DNA of 5,249 nt. It comes from JADFNO01 sp965369945. GTDB lineage: Bacteria > Planctomycetota > Phycisphaerae > Phycisphaerales > SM1A02. A program made the translations under genes and the position numbers. Location of the stretch: contig CBDUST010000304.1 of assembly GCA_965369945.1 (NCBI GenBank), positions 1 to 5,249 on the forward strand, read 5' to 3'. The number at the start of each line of letters is the position of its first letter. The stretch's first letter is position 1. Below, in pieces: positions 1 to 4,912 of this stretch. Under the pieces are notes generated by a model, which did no database searches, had not been told where the DNA came from, and worked only from the letters and a program-made list of their open reading frames with translations.

Positions 1-705
1 CGGCTGTCGTTGTTTGTGAGGTTGGCCCAAGTCCACGCGCCAAAGGGCGGCGTTTCAATCGGTGGTAAGCAGTTCAAGGGCGGCGAGTTTATCCCAGGTG
101 AAGACTTAGCGAAGGCGACACCAGCAGAGAAGGCCAAGATTGAGGGCGGAAGAGATACCAAGAAGACAAACGGCAAGCAGAAGCAAACGGACTCGCCTCA
201 GTTCAAGAAATGGTTTGGTGAGTCAAAAGTGGTGGATGAGAACGGCGCGCCGCTTCTGATGTTTCACGGCACGGGGGCGAGCTTCACGGAATTCGATAGC
301 GAGTTTGTGTGGTTTGGCAATGCCACAAGGGCATCAAGCTACGCCGCTCAAGTTAAAAACAAGGAAGCCCCACAGGTTTTGCCGGTGTATCTGAGCATCA
401 CAAAACCGCTTGTTTTGCCGTTCGACATGAACGAAGAGGGCGACGCTTTTGATTGGCTGGAAGACATGGGATTACTGGAGCATTATGACGCAGACATTCC
501 ATCGACTGAGCAAATCGCTTTACAGTTTGTTAATTCCAGGGACTTTGTGAGTGCGGCAAAAAGCGCTGGTTTTGATGGGATAATCGGCAATGAAGCCGGT
601 GACAGGACCGTAAGCCCGTTTAGCGCATCTCAAATCAAATCCGCCACTGGCAACCGCGGCGCATTCGATCCCGACAACCCCGACATCAGAATGTCAGTAG
701 CTTAA
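1..705 (+). CDS. MuF-type phage head/polyvalent protein, C-terminal part with ADP-ribosyltransferase-like domain (5' partial)
   Basis: The frame is open from base 1 with no stop, so the true start lies left of the window; an in-frame TTG at 10 is probably not the start. Numbering codons from base 1, residues about 15-33 form a Gly/Lys-rich linker (GGVSIGGKQFKGG), followed by a Lys-rich region to about 63. From about 65 comes a recognisable domain: SPQFKKWFGESKVVDENG, then FHGTG with His89, a Tyr at 114, the strand VYLSITKPL, GFDGIIG, and a terminal QIKSATGNRGAFDPDNPDIR. This pattern is known from ADP-ribosyltransferase domains at the ends of phage MuF and polyvalent proteins. His89, Tyr114 and Gln211 would suit an H-Y-[E/D/Q] type active site (inference). 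Such domains are thought to be injected with phage DNA or to modify host proteins. The stop TAA overlaps an ATG at 705. The family call is strong; enzymatic activity and target are unknown. Confidence 0.85.
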   Translation, partial: RLSLFVRLAQVHAPKGGVSIGGKQFKGGEFIPGEDLAKATPAEKAKIEGGRDTKKTNGKQKQTDSPQFKKWFGESKVVDENGAPLLMFHGTGASFTEFDSEFVWFGNATRASSYAAQVKNKEAPQVLPVYLSITKPLVLPFDMNEEGDAFDWLEDMGLLEHYDADIPSTEQIALQFVNSRDFVSAAKSAGFDGIIGNEAGDRTVSPFSASQIKSATGNRGAFDPDNPDIRMSVA

Positions 706-721
706 TGGCAATTGTCCCAAC
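705..721 (+). repeat. 17-bp direct repeat, copy 1
   Basis: ATGGCAATTGTCCCAAC is identical to bases 1067-1083. It begins with an ATG that overlaps the TAA of the preceding gene (TAATG). The central CAATTG is a palindrome. In this copy the ATG would open a reading frame in phase with the 107-residue gene and encode MAIVPT, but a good Shine-Dalgarno just downstream favours the later ATG at 738. Confidence 0.9.
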
Positions 722-722
722 T

Positions 723-728
723 AAGGAG
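723..728 (+). promoter_or_regulatory. Shine-Dalgarno deciding the start of the 107-residue gene
   Basis: AAGGAG ends 9 nt before ATG 738. It lies inside the frame that would start at 705, so it argues that translation starts at 738 and that the upstream 11 codons are not the true N-terminus. Confidence 0.75.
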
Positions 729-737
729 CGCGCAAGT

Positions 738-1061
738 ATGTCGTCGTTAAGGCTTACGTTTGAAAACGGGCGTGGTGAGGAATTCACGATGGCGATTTCG
801 CTGGATGAATGCACCGCAAGTGATCTCATGATCCCCGTAGCCGAGAAAAGGCCCATTTCCTTCGCTGGCAATGGTCGCCGTCTGGACAGAGTGGTGGAAG
901 TGCTAAGGCGGAAGCGGTTTCGCAAGGACTTGTTCATTGCTGAATGTAAACGCCTAGGAACGCTTTTGGCCGAGCGCATGGAAGATGCTGAAGGCTGGCA
1001 TGACGAAAGCCGTGTCGAGCCCGCTAAAAGGCAGCTCAAGAACTTCCAGAAAACGCAATAG
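738..1061 (+). CDS. Phage hypothetical protein, 107 residues
   Basis: I do not recognise the family. The start at 738 is chosen because a strong AAGGAG lies 9 nt upstream; the in-frame ATG at 705 would add 11 residues (MAIVPTKERAS) and has no Shine-Dalgarno. The protein begins with a likely beta-rich part (MSSLRLTFENGRGEEFTMAI), has a basic helical middle (LDRVVEVLRRKRFRKDLF) and a charged helical end (RLGTLLAERMEDAEGW to the C-terminus). There is no signal peptide or membrane segment. It sits between the MuF/ART gene and a large structural gene in the same direction, so it could be a small virion or assembly protein, or an unrelated cargo gene. The interval holding it is flanked by a 17-bp direct repeat, which hints that it was added to the junction. 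Confidence 0.7.
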   Translation: MSSLRLTFENGRGEEFTMAISLDECTASDLMIPVAEKRPISFAGNGRRLDRVVEVLRRKRFRKDLFIAECKRLGTLLAERMEDAEGWHDESRVEPAKRQLKNFQKTQ

Positions 1062-1066
1062 TTCCC

Positions 1067-1083
1067 ATGGCAATTGTCCCAAC
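1067..1083 (+). repeat. 17-bp direct repeat, copy 2
   Basis: This is identical to 705-721 and forms the first codons (MAIVPT) of the large structural gene. The flanking bases differ on both sides (A/C before, T/A after), so the identity is exactly 17 bp. The copies start 362 bp apart. Confidence 0.9.
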
Positions 1084-3397
1084 AATCGGCGGCCGTCAGT
1101 GCTTGCATCCGGGCGAAGCGTTTCGCGCGGCCCAGGACAACGCGACCCCGTTTGATTTCTGGCAGCGGGCCAATAGCTACACGTGTCCACTGGGCGCGGA
1201 GCCGGGGAGCGCGTGGCTGCTGATGCTGCGTAACGACTTGGACAAGCTGGACGGGAACGCGTCGCATGAACTGAAGTGGGTTGACGGTAATCGCACACTC
1301 ACGATCGCTTCACTCCTGCTCGTCAAATCGTCGGTGATGAATCTAGCGCTAGCCGGCGATAAGAAAGCGGCATGTCTGGTCGAGTTCCAGGACGAACGCC
1401 GCATTTTGAAGAAGTTTAGTTCCATCAACGCGCAATATAACGTGCGGATTCCAGCCCCCAGCACAACGTCTGGCGTGGGGCTCTATTACACCGATTCGAC
1501 CGATACCGCAGCGGCTTTTACCGGGCAACTTGGAGTAACTCTTTCGGTACTGGGGAAATCGTTAGCGCTGACGTTCGACGAATCGGATGCAAGGGCTGTC
1601 TGGACGTGGCAGACGATGCTCGACGATATTTGGGAGAACTTGCCGGGTGCGTCAGTCGGCGATGGCCCGCTATTGCCCTACACGCCGGACGGTATACCGG
1701 AGGGGTGGCGATTCATTGGCGAGAATGCCTGGTACTCGCTTCACGAAGTCCTAGCGAAGATCAACTGCACGACGGCCTATGACCCGATCCTGGACACCCA
1801 TTCATACATTCGGCTCGGCACGACTCAGGCAGGCTTGGCGGGTTCGTTGACCGCGTTGAAGAAGCGTCTGATGTATGACTACGACCCGGGCCAGGACTAT
1901 CAGCTAGCCAACATGCCGGCGACCGTGCGGGTCTTCTTCCAGCGCCGGGAGCTATTTCACGGCATCGAGCGGGACACGCCAGACGATTCCAATTGGGAGA
2001 TGGAACCGGTAGTCGCGAAGGACCGGGCCACGAGCATTACCGGCGCGACGACTGGTTCGGTGTTGAACGTTTGGGACGATCTGCCGGCTGAGTTTGACGA
2101 CACGGGCGTTAATTCCAACTCAGCCGCCTTACAAACACGTGCTGACGAGATCGGGGACAACGTCCGGGATAGAATAGACGTCTCGGATGAACGCCTTAGA
2201 AGGATGCTCTCGGGCCTTGTGACGGATATCCTGCCCGGTAGCGAGATCACCGAGGCCATCTGGCGGGATTATGGGGACGAAACGGGGTTGGTGACGGAGG
2301 TGATTCGAAGGCCGGCGGAGGGTATCGGACAGAACTGTCGTAATTCTGTCGGCGAAAAGCTACAGACGCCAGACCTAGACCGGGCAACGCATCCGCTCTG
2401 GCCGCGGCTGTCTCAGCCGGTACGAGTTGACGACAGCTCTAGCGACACCGGCGCTAATCTGGATCCCAACAGCGACGGGCTATTCCCCGGCTTTGTACGC
2501 CGCTGGGCCAATGGCGGCTTTATCGATCTCGACGCGTGCTGGATCCGGCCGGTCGACCTTCAGGGTGACAGAGAAACGAAGGTTGGCAATTTAAGGCAAC
2601 TCGATACCCTAATCGGACGCTTGAGCGGGGTTGAGACGAGCGAGGAGTCCACGCGTCCGGTCTATCTTGTGCGAGAAGGCTCTGGCAGTGCAGGGAAGGG
2701 GGCACCGATTGGTACGGTTTGGGGTGGCGTATTGGCGCCAATCGCAGACGTCGGAGACAAGTATTACATGGATCGCGACGGCGTAGCCGATACCGACTGG
2801 GCGCTCATGGACGGATTCAGCAACGCCAACCCCGGTAGCGGCCTTGTTACATGGGACCGCAGAGGCTCCCCAGAAAAGGATACGTTTTTTATCCGTGCGC
2901 GGGATTCGATCAGCGATGCCGACAACACGGCCGCGGGACGTACTGTCGCGCCAGTTACCCCGCAAGTCGATCTTGTGACGTTGAGCGATCATTTCGATCA
3001 CACCCATCAGATTCTGGACTTGTGCGAGCAACTAGCTGACCTCACGGGCGGCGGTGACGTGGAACTGTGTGCTTGGGATCCCGCCAGCCCTGGCGTTTGT
3101 GACGATCAGGGCACTTCCGGCGTGAGGGATATATTGGATTTCACAGCGGCTGCGCCAGATGGGGTGCTGGAGCACACATTCACGAATGGGCAAGGCGTGG
3201 CGGATCCTACCGTTAATGACATCGAGATGACGCCGCCTAATAAGCAGTGGCATTGGTTCGAGCGGGTGGGCGAGACGTCTGACGAGGTGGTTCCGCCGAC
3301 CGCCGCGATCTTCCAGCAGGTTTCGCAACCGATGATTCCATTGCCGCTACAGCCCGTCGCAGCCGGGGCTGTTTACCAGGACGACGGTTCGCCGTGA
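1067..3397 (+). CDS. Large phage virion protein, probably tail/baseplate-associated
   Basis: This 776-residue protein lies in the rightward late-gene block. ATG 1067 is 5 nt after the previous stop and has no visible Shine-Dalgarno; no better start is seen nearby, so coupling to the upstream gene is likely. No signal peptide or membrane helix is apparent. Residues 150-195 (strands, then TWQTMLDDIWENLP) and 355-415 (helical RADEIGDNVRDRI, then LSGLVTDILPGSEITEAIWRDYG and GLVTEVIRR) resemble the adaptor/hub style of phage tail or baseplate proteins. This is pattern recognition rather than a named domain match. A Ser/Asp/Asn-rich linker at about 456-470 (DDSSSDTGANLDPNSD) separates this part from a second region (about 475-660) rich in beta strands and aromatic residues. 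A Cys-containing stretch (CAWDPASPGVC, 668-678) comes before the C-terminal beta-rich part. Its TGA overlaps the ASCH start. Phage structural role is likely; the exact part is uncertain. Confidence 0.6.
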   Translation: MAIVPTIGGRQCLHPGEAFRAAQDNATPFDFWQRANSYTCPLGAEPGSAWLLMLRNDLDKLDGNASHELKWVDGNRTLTIASLLLVKSSVMNLALAGDKKAACLVEFQDERRILKKFSSINAQYNVRIPAPSTTSGVGLYYTDSTDTAAAFTGQLGVTLSVLGKSLALTFDESDARAVWTWQTMLDDIWENLPGASVGDGPLLPYTPDGIPEGWRFIGENAWYSLHEVLAKINCTTAYDPILDTHSYIRLGTTQAGLAGSLTALKKRLMYDYDPGQDYQLANMPATVRVFFQRRELFHGIERDTPDDSNWEMEPVVAKDRATSITGATTGSVLNVWDDLPAEFDDTGVNSNSAALQTRADEIGDNVRDRIDVSDERLRRMLSGLVTDILPGSEITEAIWRDYGDETGLVTEVIRRPAEGIGQNCRNSVGEKLQTPDLDRATHPLWPRLSQPVRVDDSSSDTGANLDPNSDGLFPGFVRRWANGGFIDLDACWIRPVDLQGDRETKVGNLRQLDTLIGRLSGVETSEESTRPVYLVREGSGSAGKGAPIGTVWGGVLAPIADVGDKYYMDRDGVADTDWALMDGFSNANPGSGLVTWDRRGSPEKDTFFIRARDSISDADNTAAGRTVAPVTPQVDLVTLSDHFDHTHQILDLCEQLADLTGGGDVELCAWDPASPGVCDDQGTSGVRDILDFTAAAPDGVLEHTFTNGQGVADPTVNDIEMTPPNKQWHWFERVGETSDEVVPPTAAIFQQVSQPMIPLPLQPVAAGAVYQDDGSP

Positions 3398-3786
3398 GGG
3401 CTATAACGATATCGCAGCCCTTTGCGTCCCTGATTGCCGACGGCCATAAGTTCGTCGAGAATCGTACGTGGCCGACGCCTCACCGCGGACAGCTGGCAAT
3501 CCACGCAGGGAGGGGCACGCAGTACCTGAGCCGATCTGAGGTATCGCAGTCAGCTCAGGGTGTGATCGCTGTGTGTGAGCTCGTTGCGTGCTTGCCGATT
3601 AGTTCTATTCTTTCGAATGCGGAGCAGACGCCCGAGGCGATCGCTTACGGCGTACATACGTGGCTTCAGCTGCGCGAGCACGATCACACCGAGGGGCCGT
3701 ACTGTTGGATTTTGGCTGGCGTCCGGAAAGTCGGGCCGTATCCATGTAATGGCAAGCAGGGGCTTTGGGACTTCGACATTGTCTAA
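3394..3786 (+). CDS. ASCH-domain protein
   Basis: This 130-residue protein starts at a GTG whose last two bases belong to the TGA of the preceding gene (GTGA overlap). No Shine-Dalgarno is visible, so it is probably made by translational coupling. The N-terminus ITISQPFASLIADGHKFVENRTW followed by RGQLAIHAGRG is a typical ASCH beginning: a beta strand, the SQP turn, G-x-K at 17-19, and E-N-R at 22-24. The C-terminus (YCWILAGVRKVGPYPCNGKQGLWDF) matches the closing strands of the fold. ASCH proteins share the PUA-like fold and are thought to bind RNA or modified nucleosides; the characterised relative YqfB hydrolyses N4-acetylcytidine. Whether this one is an enzyme or a binder is not evident. 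Stand-alone ASCH genes are common accessory genes in phages. The length is near the usual 110-150 residues and the gene appears intact. Its stop interlocks with that of the opposing HTH gene. Confidence 0.88.
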   Translation: MRAITISQPFASLIADGHKFVENRTWPTPHRGQLAIHAGRGTQYLSRSEVSQSAQGVIAVCELVACLPISSILSNAEQTPEAIAYGVHTWLQLREHDHTEGPYCWILAGVRKVGPYPCNGKQGLWDFDIV

Positions 3787-3980
3787 GCCACGTGTCTTGG
3801 ATTCCCCCGCCGCGGCCGTTTGAACTTCTTAGCATCCCGCCGCTTGATCCGGATTTCGCCGCATCCCATCCGGCCCATCCGCTCGCTGGGCAACTCGCCG
3901 CTTTTGCAATACCGGGTGACCTGCGAGTGGCTCACGCCGATAATCTCTGCCGCATCGTGTGTCGTAATGTAGTCGTCCAT
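3783..3980 (-). CDS. Excisionase/MerR-like helix-turn-helix DNA-binding protein, 65 residues
   Basis: This is a leftward gene read from ATG 3980. Residues 5-24 (ITTHDAAEIIGVSHSQVTRY) form the winged-helix HTH of the excisionase/HTH_17 type: a turn at G15-V16-S17, recognition helix about 18-27, then the wing SGELPSERMGR to EIRIKRRDAKKF (27-53). The tail is very basic (KRPRRGNPR), as expected for a DNA binder. The length is normal for Xis-like or small phage regulators. The predicted promoter places its transcript start at or next to the ATG, so it may be translated leaderless; no Shine-Dalgarno is seen. It diverges from the small-gene cluster and ends inside the ASCH stop codon (CTAA shared). 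It is probably a regulator of the divergent control region or a recombination directionality factor. No integrase is in the window to support the second role. Confidence 0.85.
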   Translation of the reverse strand: MDDYITTHDAAEIIGVSHSQVTRYCKSGELPSERMGRMGCGEIRIKRRDAKKFKRPRRGNPRHVA

Positions 3981-3986
3981 GGCGTC

Positions 3987-4015
3987 ATTCTAAATACTTC
4001 CCGGATTAATTGCAA
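3987..4015 (-). promoter_or_regulatory. Predicted promoter of the HTH gene (leaderless)
   Basis: On the minus strand, TTGCAA (4015-4010) and TAGAAT (3992-3987) are separated by 17 bp. The ATG of the HTH gene starts 6 nt after the -10 box, so a transcript start at the normal distance would fall at or within a base or so of the start codon. TAGAAT matches the TATAAT consensus at 5 of 6 positions; the -35 matches TTGACA at 4 of 6. Confidence 0.65.
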
Positions 4016-4025
4016 TAGGTATTGC
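4009..4025. promoter_or_regulatory. Candidate operator between divergent promoters
   Basis: The palindrome ATTGCAAT (4009-4016) is followed by a second ATTGC at 4021-4025, 12 bp from the first. The two copies lie in the -35 boxes of the opposing promoters. One roughly helical-turn repeat spanning both -35 boxes would let a single bound protein affect both directions. The neighbouring HTH protein is the natural candidate (inference only). Confidence 0.4.
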
Positions 4026-4050
4026 GGTTAGACGAATAACATGGTAGAAT
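4022..4050 (+). promoter_or_regulatory. Predicted rightward promoter of the small-gene cluster
   Basis: TTGCGG (4022-4027), a 17-bp spacer and TAGAAT (4045-4050) form a sigma70-like promoter with a good -10 and a weak -35. The expected transcript start is near 4056-4058, which coincides with ATG 4057. The transcript would then carry about 50 nt before the preferred start at 4108, or be leaderless if ATG 4057 is used. Confidence 0.6.
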
Positions 4051-4078
4051 GAGGGCATGAGAGAGAGGGAGCACAAAG

Positions 4079-4107
4079 CAAACCTCGGAAACAAAAGGCG
4101 AAACACG
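4079..4107 (+). repeat. Shared gene leader, copy 1 (before the 49-residue gene)
   Basis: This contains AAAGGCGAAAC (4094-4104) ending 3 nt before ATG 4108, identical in sequence and spacing to copy 2. The upstream part (GCAAACCTCGGAAAC) only loosely resembles the GCAAGCGAA part of the other copies. AAAGG, 9 nt from the start, can serve as a modest Shine-Dalgarno. Confidence 0.7.
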
Positions 4108-4257
4108 ATGGCAATCATGACAAAAGAGCAAGCTGACAAATGGGTTGAAGCAGGCCGAGCGATTGTCGATGGAGTGACTAACCACGATGGGCGACGCTGG
4201 GCGATCGTCACGGATTACCAAGAGCAAACCGTCAACCACTACGAGCTTGACGACTGA
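4108..4257 (+). CDS. Small phage hypothetical protein, 49 residues
   Basis: I do not recognise this family. It is the first gene behind the rightward promoter. ATG 4108 is preferred because the shared leader AAAGGCGAAAC ends 3 nt before it, exactly as at the next gene. An in-frame ATG at 4057, placed 6 nt after the -10 box, would give a 66-residue version with a basic extension (REREHKANLGNKRRNT) and would need leaderless translation. The short form has an amphipathic helix at the N-terminus (TKEQADKWVEAGRAIVDGV), then strands RRWAIVTDY and TVNHYELDD. It is soluble, has an acidic end, and has no membrane segment. A role in host takeover or regulation would suit its place, but nothing in the sequence shows it. 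Confidence 0.6.
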   Translation: MAIMTKEQADKWVEAGRAIVDGVTNHDGRRWAIVTDYQEQTVNHYELDD

Positions 4258-4261
4258 CCTA

Positions 4262-4324
4262 CGTTTCGCCGCTCGGCCTCCTCGTCGGGGGCCGGGCAAG
4301 CGAAGCACCACGAAAGGCGAAACG
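4262..4324 (+). promoter_or_regulatory. Predicted RNA structure over the leader of the 86-residue gene
   Basis: CGTTTCGCC (4262-4270) is perfectly complementary to GGCGAAACG (4316-4324), giving a 9-bp outer stem that ends 2 nt before ATG 4327. Directly inside it, 4271-4281 (GCTCGGCCTCC) pairs with 4287-4297 around the loop TCGTC: 11 pairs, two of them G-U. The two stems abut at 4270/4271, so they could stack. Bases 4298-4315, most of the conserved leader, stay unpaired. The outer stem covers the GGCGAAAC part of the shared leader and would limit ribosome access. There is no T-run after it, so it is not a standard terminator. Confidence 0.6.
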
Positions 4325-4326
4325 AC
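4295..4326 (+). repeat. Shared gene leader, copy 2 (before the 86-residue gene)
   Basis: GGCAAGCGAAGCACCA (4295-4310) differs from copy 3 at one base of 16. It is followed by AAAGGCGAAAC (4313-4323), identical to copy 1 and also 3 nt before the ATG. It joins the features of the other two copies, so it is the best reference for the motif. Confidence 0.8.
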
Positions 4327-4587
4327 ATGTACTACCTACAGCACTTTGACAGATCGATCGTTAGAACATGGGCCAGAGATCGCGACGCCGAATTCGAAAC
4401 GTTTGATTCTGCCCTCGACGCGTTGGAGCGTTGCGACGAAATCCGTGACGGCTTCGCCAACGACGGCATGCGACGCCGGTGCAGAGTAGTCGACGACGAT
4501 GCGAACGTGATTGAGTACGGAAGTAAAACAGCAGAGAAGAAACTAGCCAGAGGGTACACAATGGGATCGGGAGTGCAGAACGTTTAG
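4327..4587 (+). CDS. Small phage hypothetical protein, 86 residues
   Basis: The family is not recognised. The start is fixed by the shared leader ending 3 nt upstream. The protein is highly charged: a short strand MYYLQHF, then FDSALDALERCDEIRDGFAND (helical, about 27-47), a strand RRCRVVDDDANVIEYG, and a basic helix KTAEKKLARGY. This strand-helix-strand plan with 'V.DDDGNVI.YG' wording is common in tiny phage proteins that display no enzymatic motif. There is no membrane segment. It lies 69 nt after the previous gene, and that gap is filled by the predicted RNA hairpin, so it may be controlled at translation. The next gene follows after about 35 nt. Confidence 0.7.
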   Translation: MYYLQHFDRSIVRTWARDRDAEFETFDSALDALERCDEIRDGFANDGMRRRCRVVDDDANVIEYGSKTAEKKLARGYTMGSGVQNV

Positions 4588-4593
4588 ATGGCT

Positions 4594-4622
4594 GGCAAGC
4601 GAAACACCAACACGAGGCGAAA
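4594..4622 (+). repeat. Shared gene leader, copy 3 (before the 95-residue gene)
   Basis: GGCAAGCGAAACACCA (4594-4609) matches copy 2 except for one base. The downstream half AGGCGAAA (4615-4622) runs into the double ATG at 4622 and 4625. No complementary upstream strand like that of copy 2 is seen. Confidence 0.8.
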
Positions 4623-4624
4623 TG

Positions 4625-4912
4625 ATGAAGGCCGTGGAATTGTTCGGAAAACATCGCATTATGGTTGACGTGGAACTCGCTGAGGATTGCGTTAAGCGGG
4701 TTGTTCAGTTGTTGCTTGTGGACTGGAAATTCGCCGGGCAATCGACTGATCAAAAAGGGTTCGTTTTTAGCCGTCACGATGAAGTCGCGTTTTTGTACCA
4801 TGATTCCGGGGATGTCACCGTTGAGGTGATTCAACCTTCCGGGTACATGTCGCTATCAACTGAACGATACGAGGGTAGCGAGCGATGCCGTACAGCCTCC
4901 CAAACTCGGTGA
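4625..4912 (+). CDS. Small phage hypothetical protein, 95 residues
   Basis: I do not recognise this family. Two adjacent ATGs exist (4622, 4625). The second is chosen because GAGG (4614-4617) then lies 7 nt away, closer to the spacing at the two preceding genes; the first would add one Met. The protein has strands KAVELFGKHRIMVDVEL, a helix AEDCVKRVVQLLLVDW, and a strand-rich second half (GFVFSRHDEVAFLYHDSGDVTVEVIQPSGYM). It is probably a small compact alpha/beta protein without membrane segments. Its last 28 bases overlap the following gene in another frame, so the two are likely translated in a coupled way. It is the third gene in the leader-sharing cluster; its role is unknown. Confidence 0.65.
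   Translation: MKAVELFGKHRIMVDVELAEDCVKRVVQLLLVDWKFAGQSTDQKGFVFSRHDEVAFLYHDSGDVTVEVIQPSGYMSLSTERYEGSERCRTASQTR

Noticed and set aside
686..1464. Long minus-strand open frames opposite the 107-residue gene and the start of the structural gene
   Set aside because: They are rich in Arg/Ser/Pro with no domain pattern, lack ribosome-binding sites and lie wholly opposite well-packed rightward genes, so they read as codon-bias shadows.
3981..4060. Phage attachment site or integration core next to the excisionase-like gene
   Set aside because: No tRNA gene, integrase or second core copy is visible in the window. The repeats here are better explained by the divergent promoters.
4271..4297. GC-rich hairpin as a rho-independent terminator
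   Set aside because: The stem is strong but is followed by AAGCGAAG and not a T-run, and it lies only about 30 nt before the next start. Leader structure is the better reading.
4187..4489. Rightward 100-codon open frame bridging the 49- and 86-residue genes
   Set aside because: It is Thr/Arg/Ser/Pro-rich, low in complexity and without a Shine-Dalgarno, and it would run across the hairpin and overlap two genes that have the shared leader.
4622..4624. ATG 4622 as the start of the third small gene
   Set aside because: It overlaps the AGGCGAAA motif and would leave only 4 nt after GAGG. The next ATG at 4625 gives spacing closer to the two upstream genes; the difference is a single Met.
4361..4834. 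157-codon minus-strand open frame under the small-gene cluster
   Set aside because: It has no ribosome-binding site or promoter, and its composition (Arg, Ser, Cys clusters) fits the antisense of the charged small proteins. The three rightward genes have consistent leaders.
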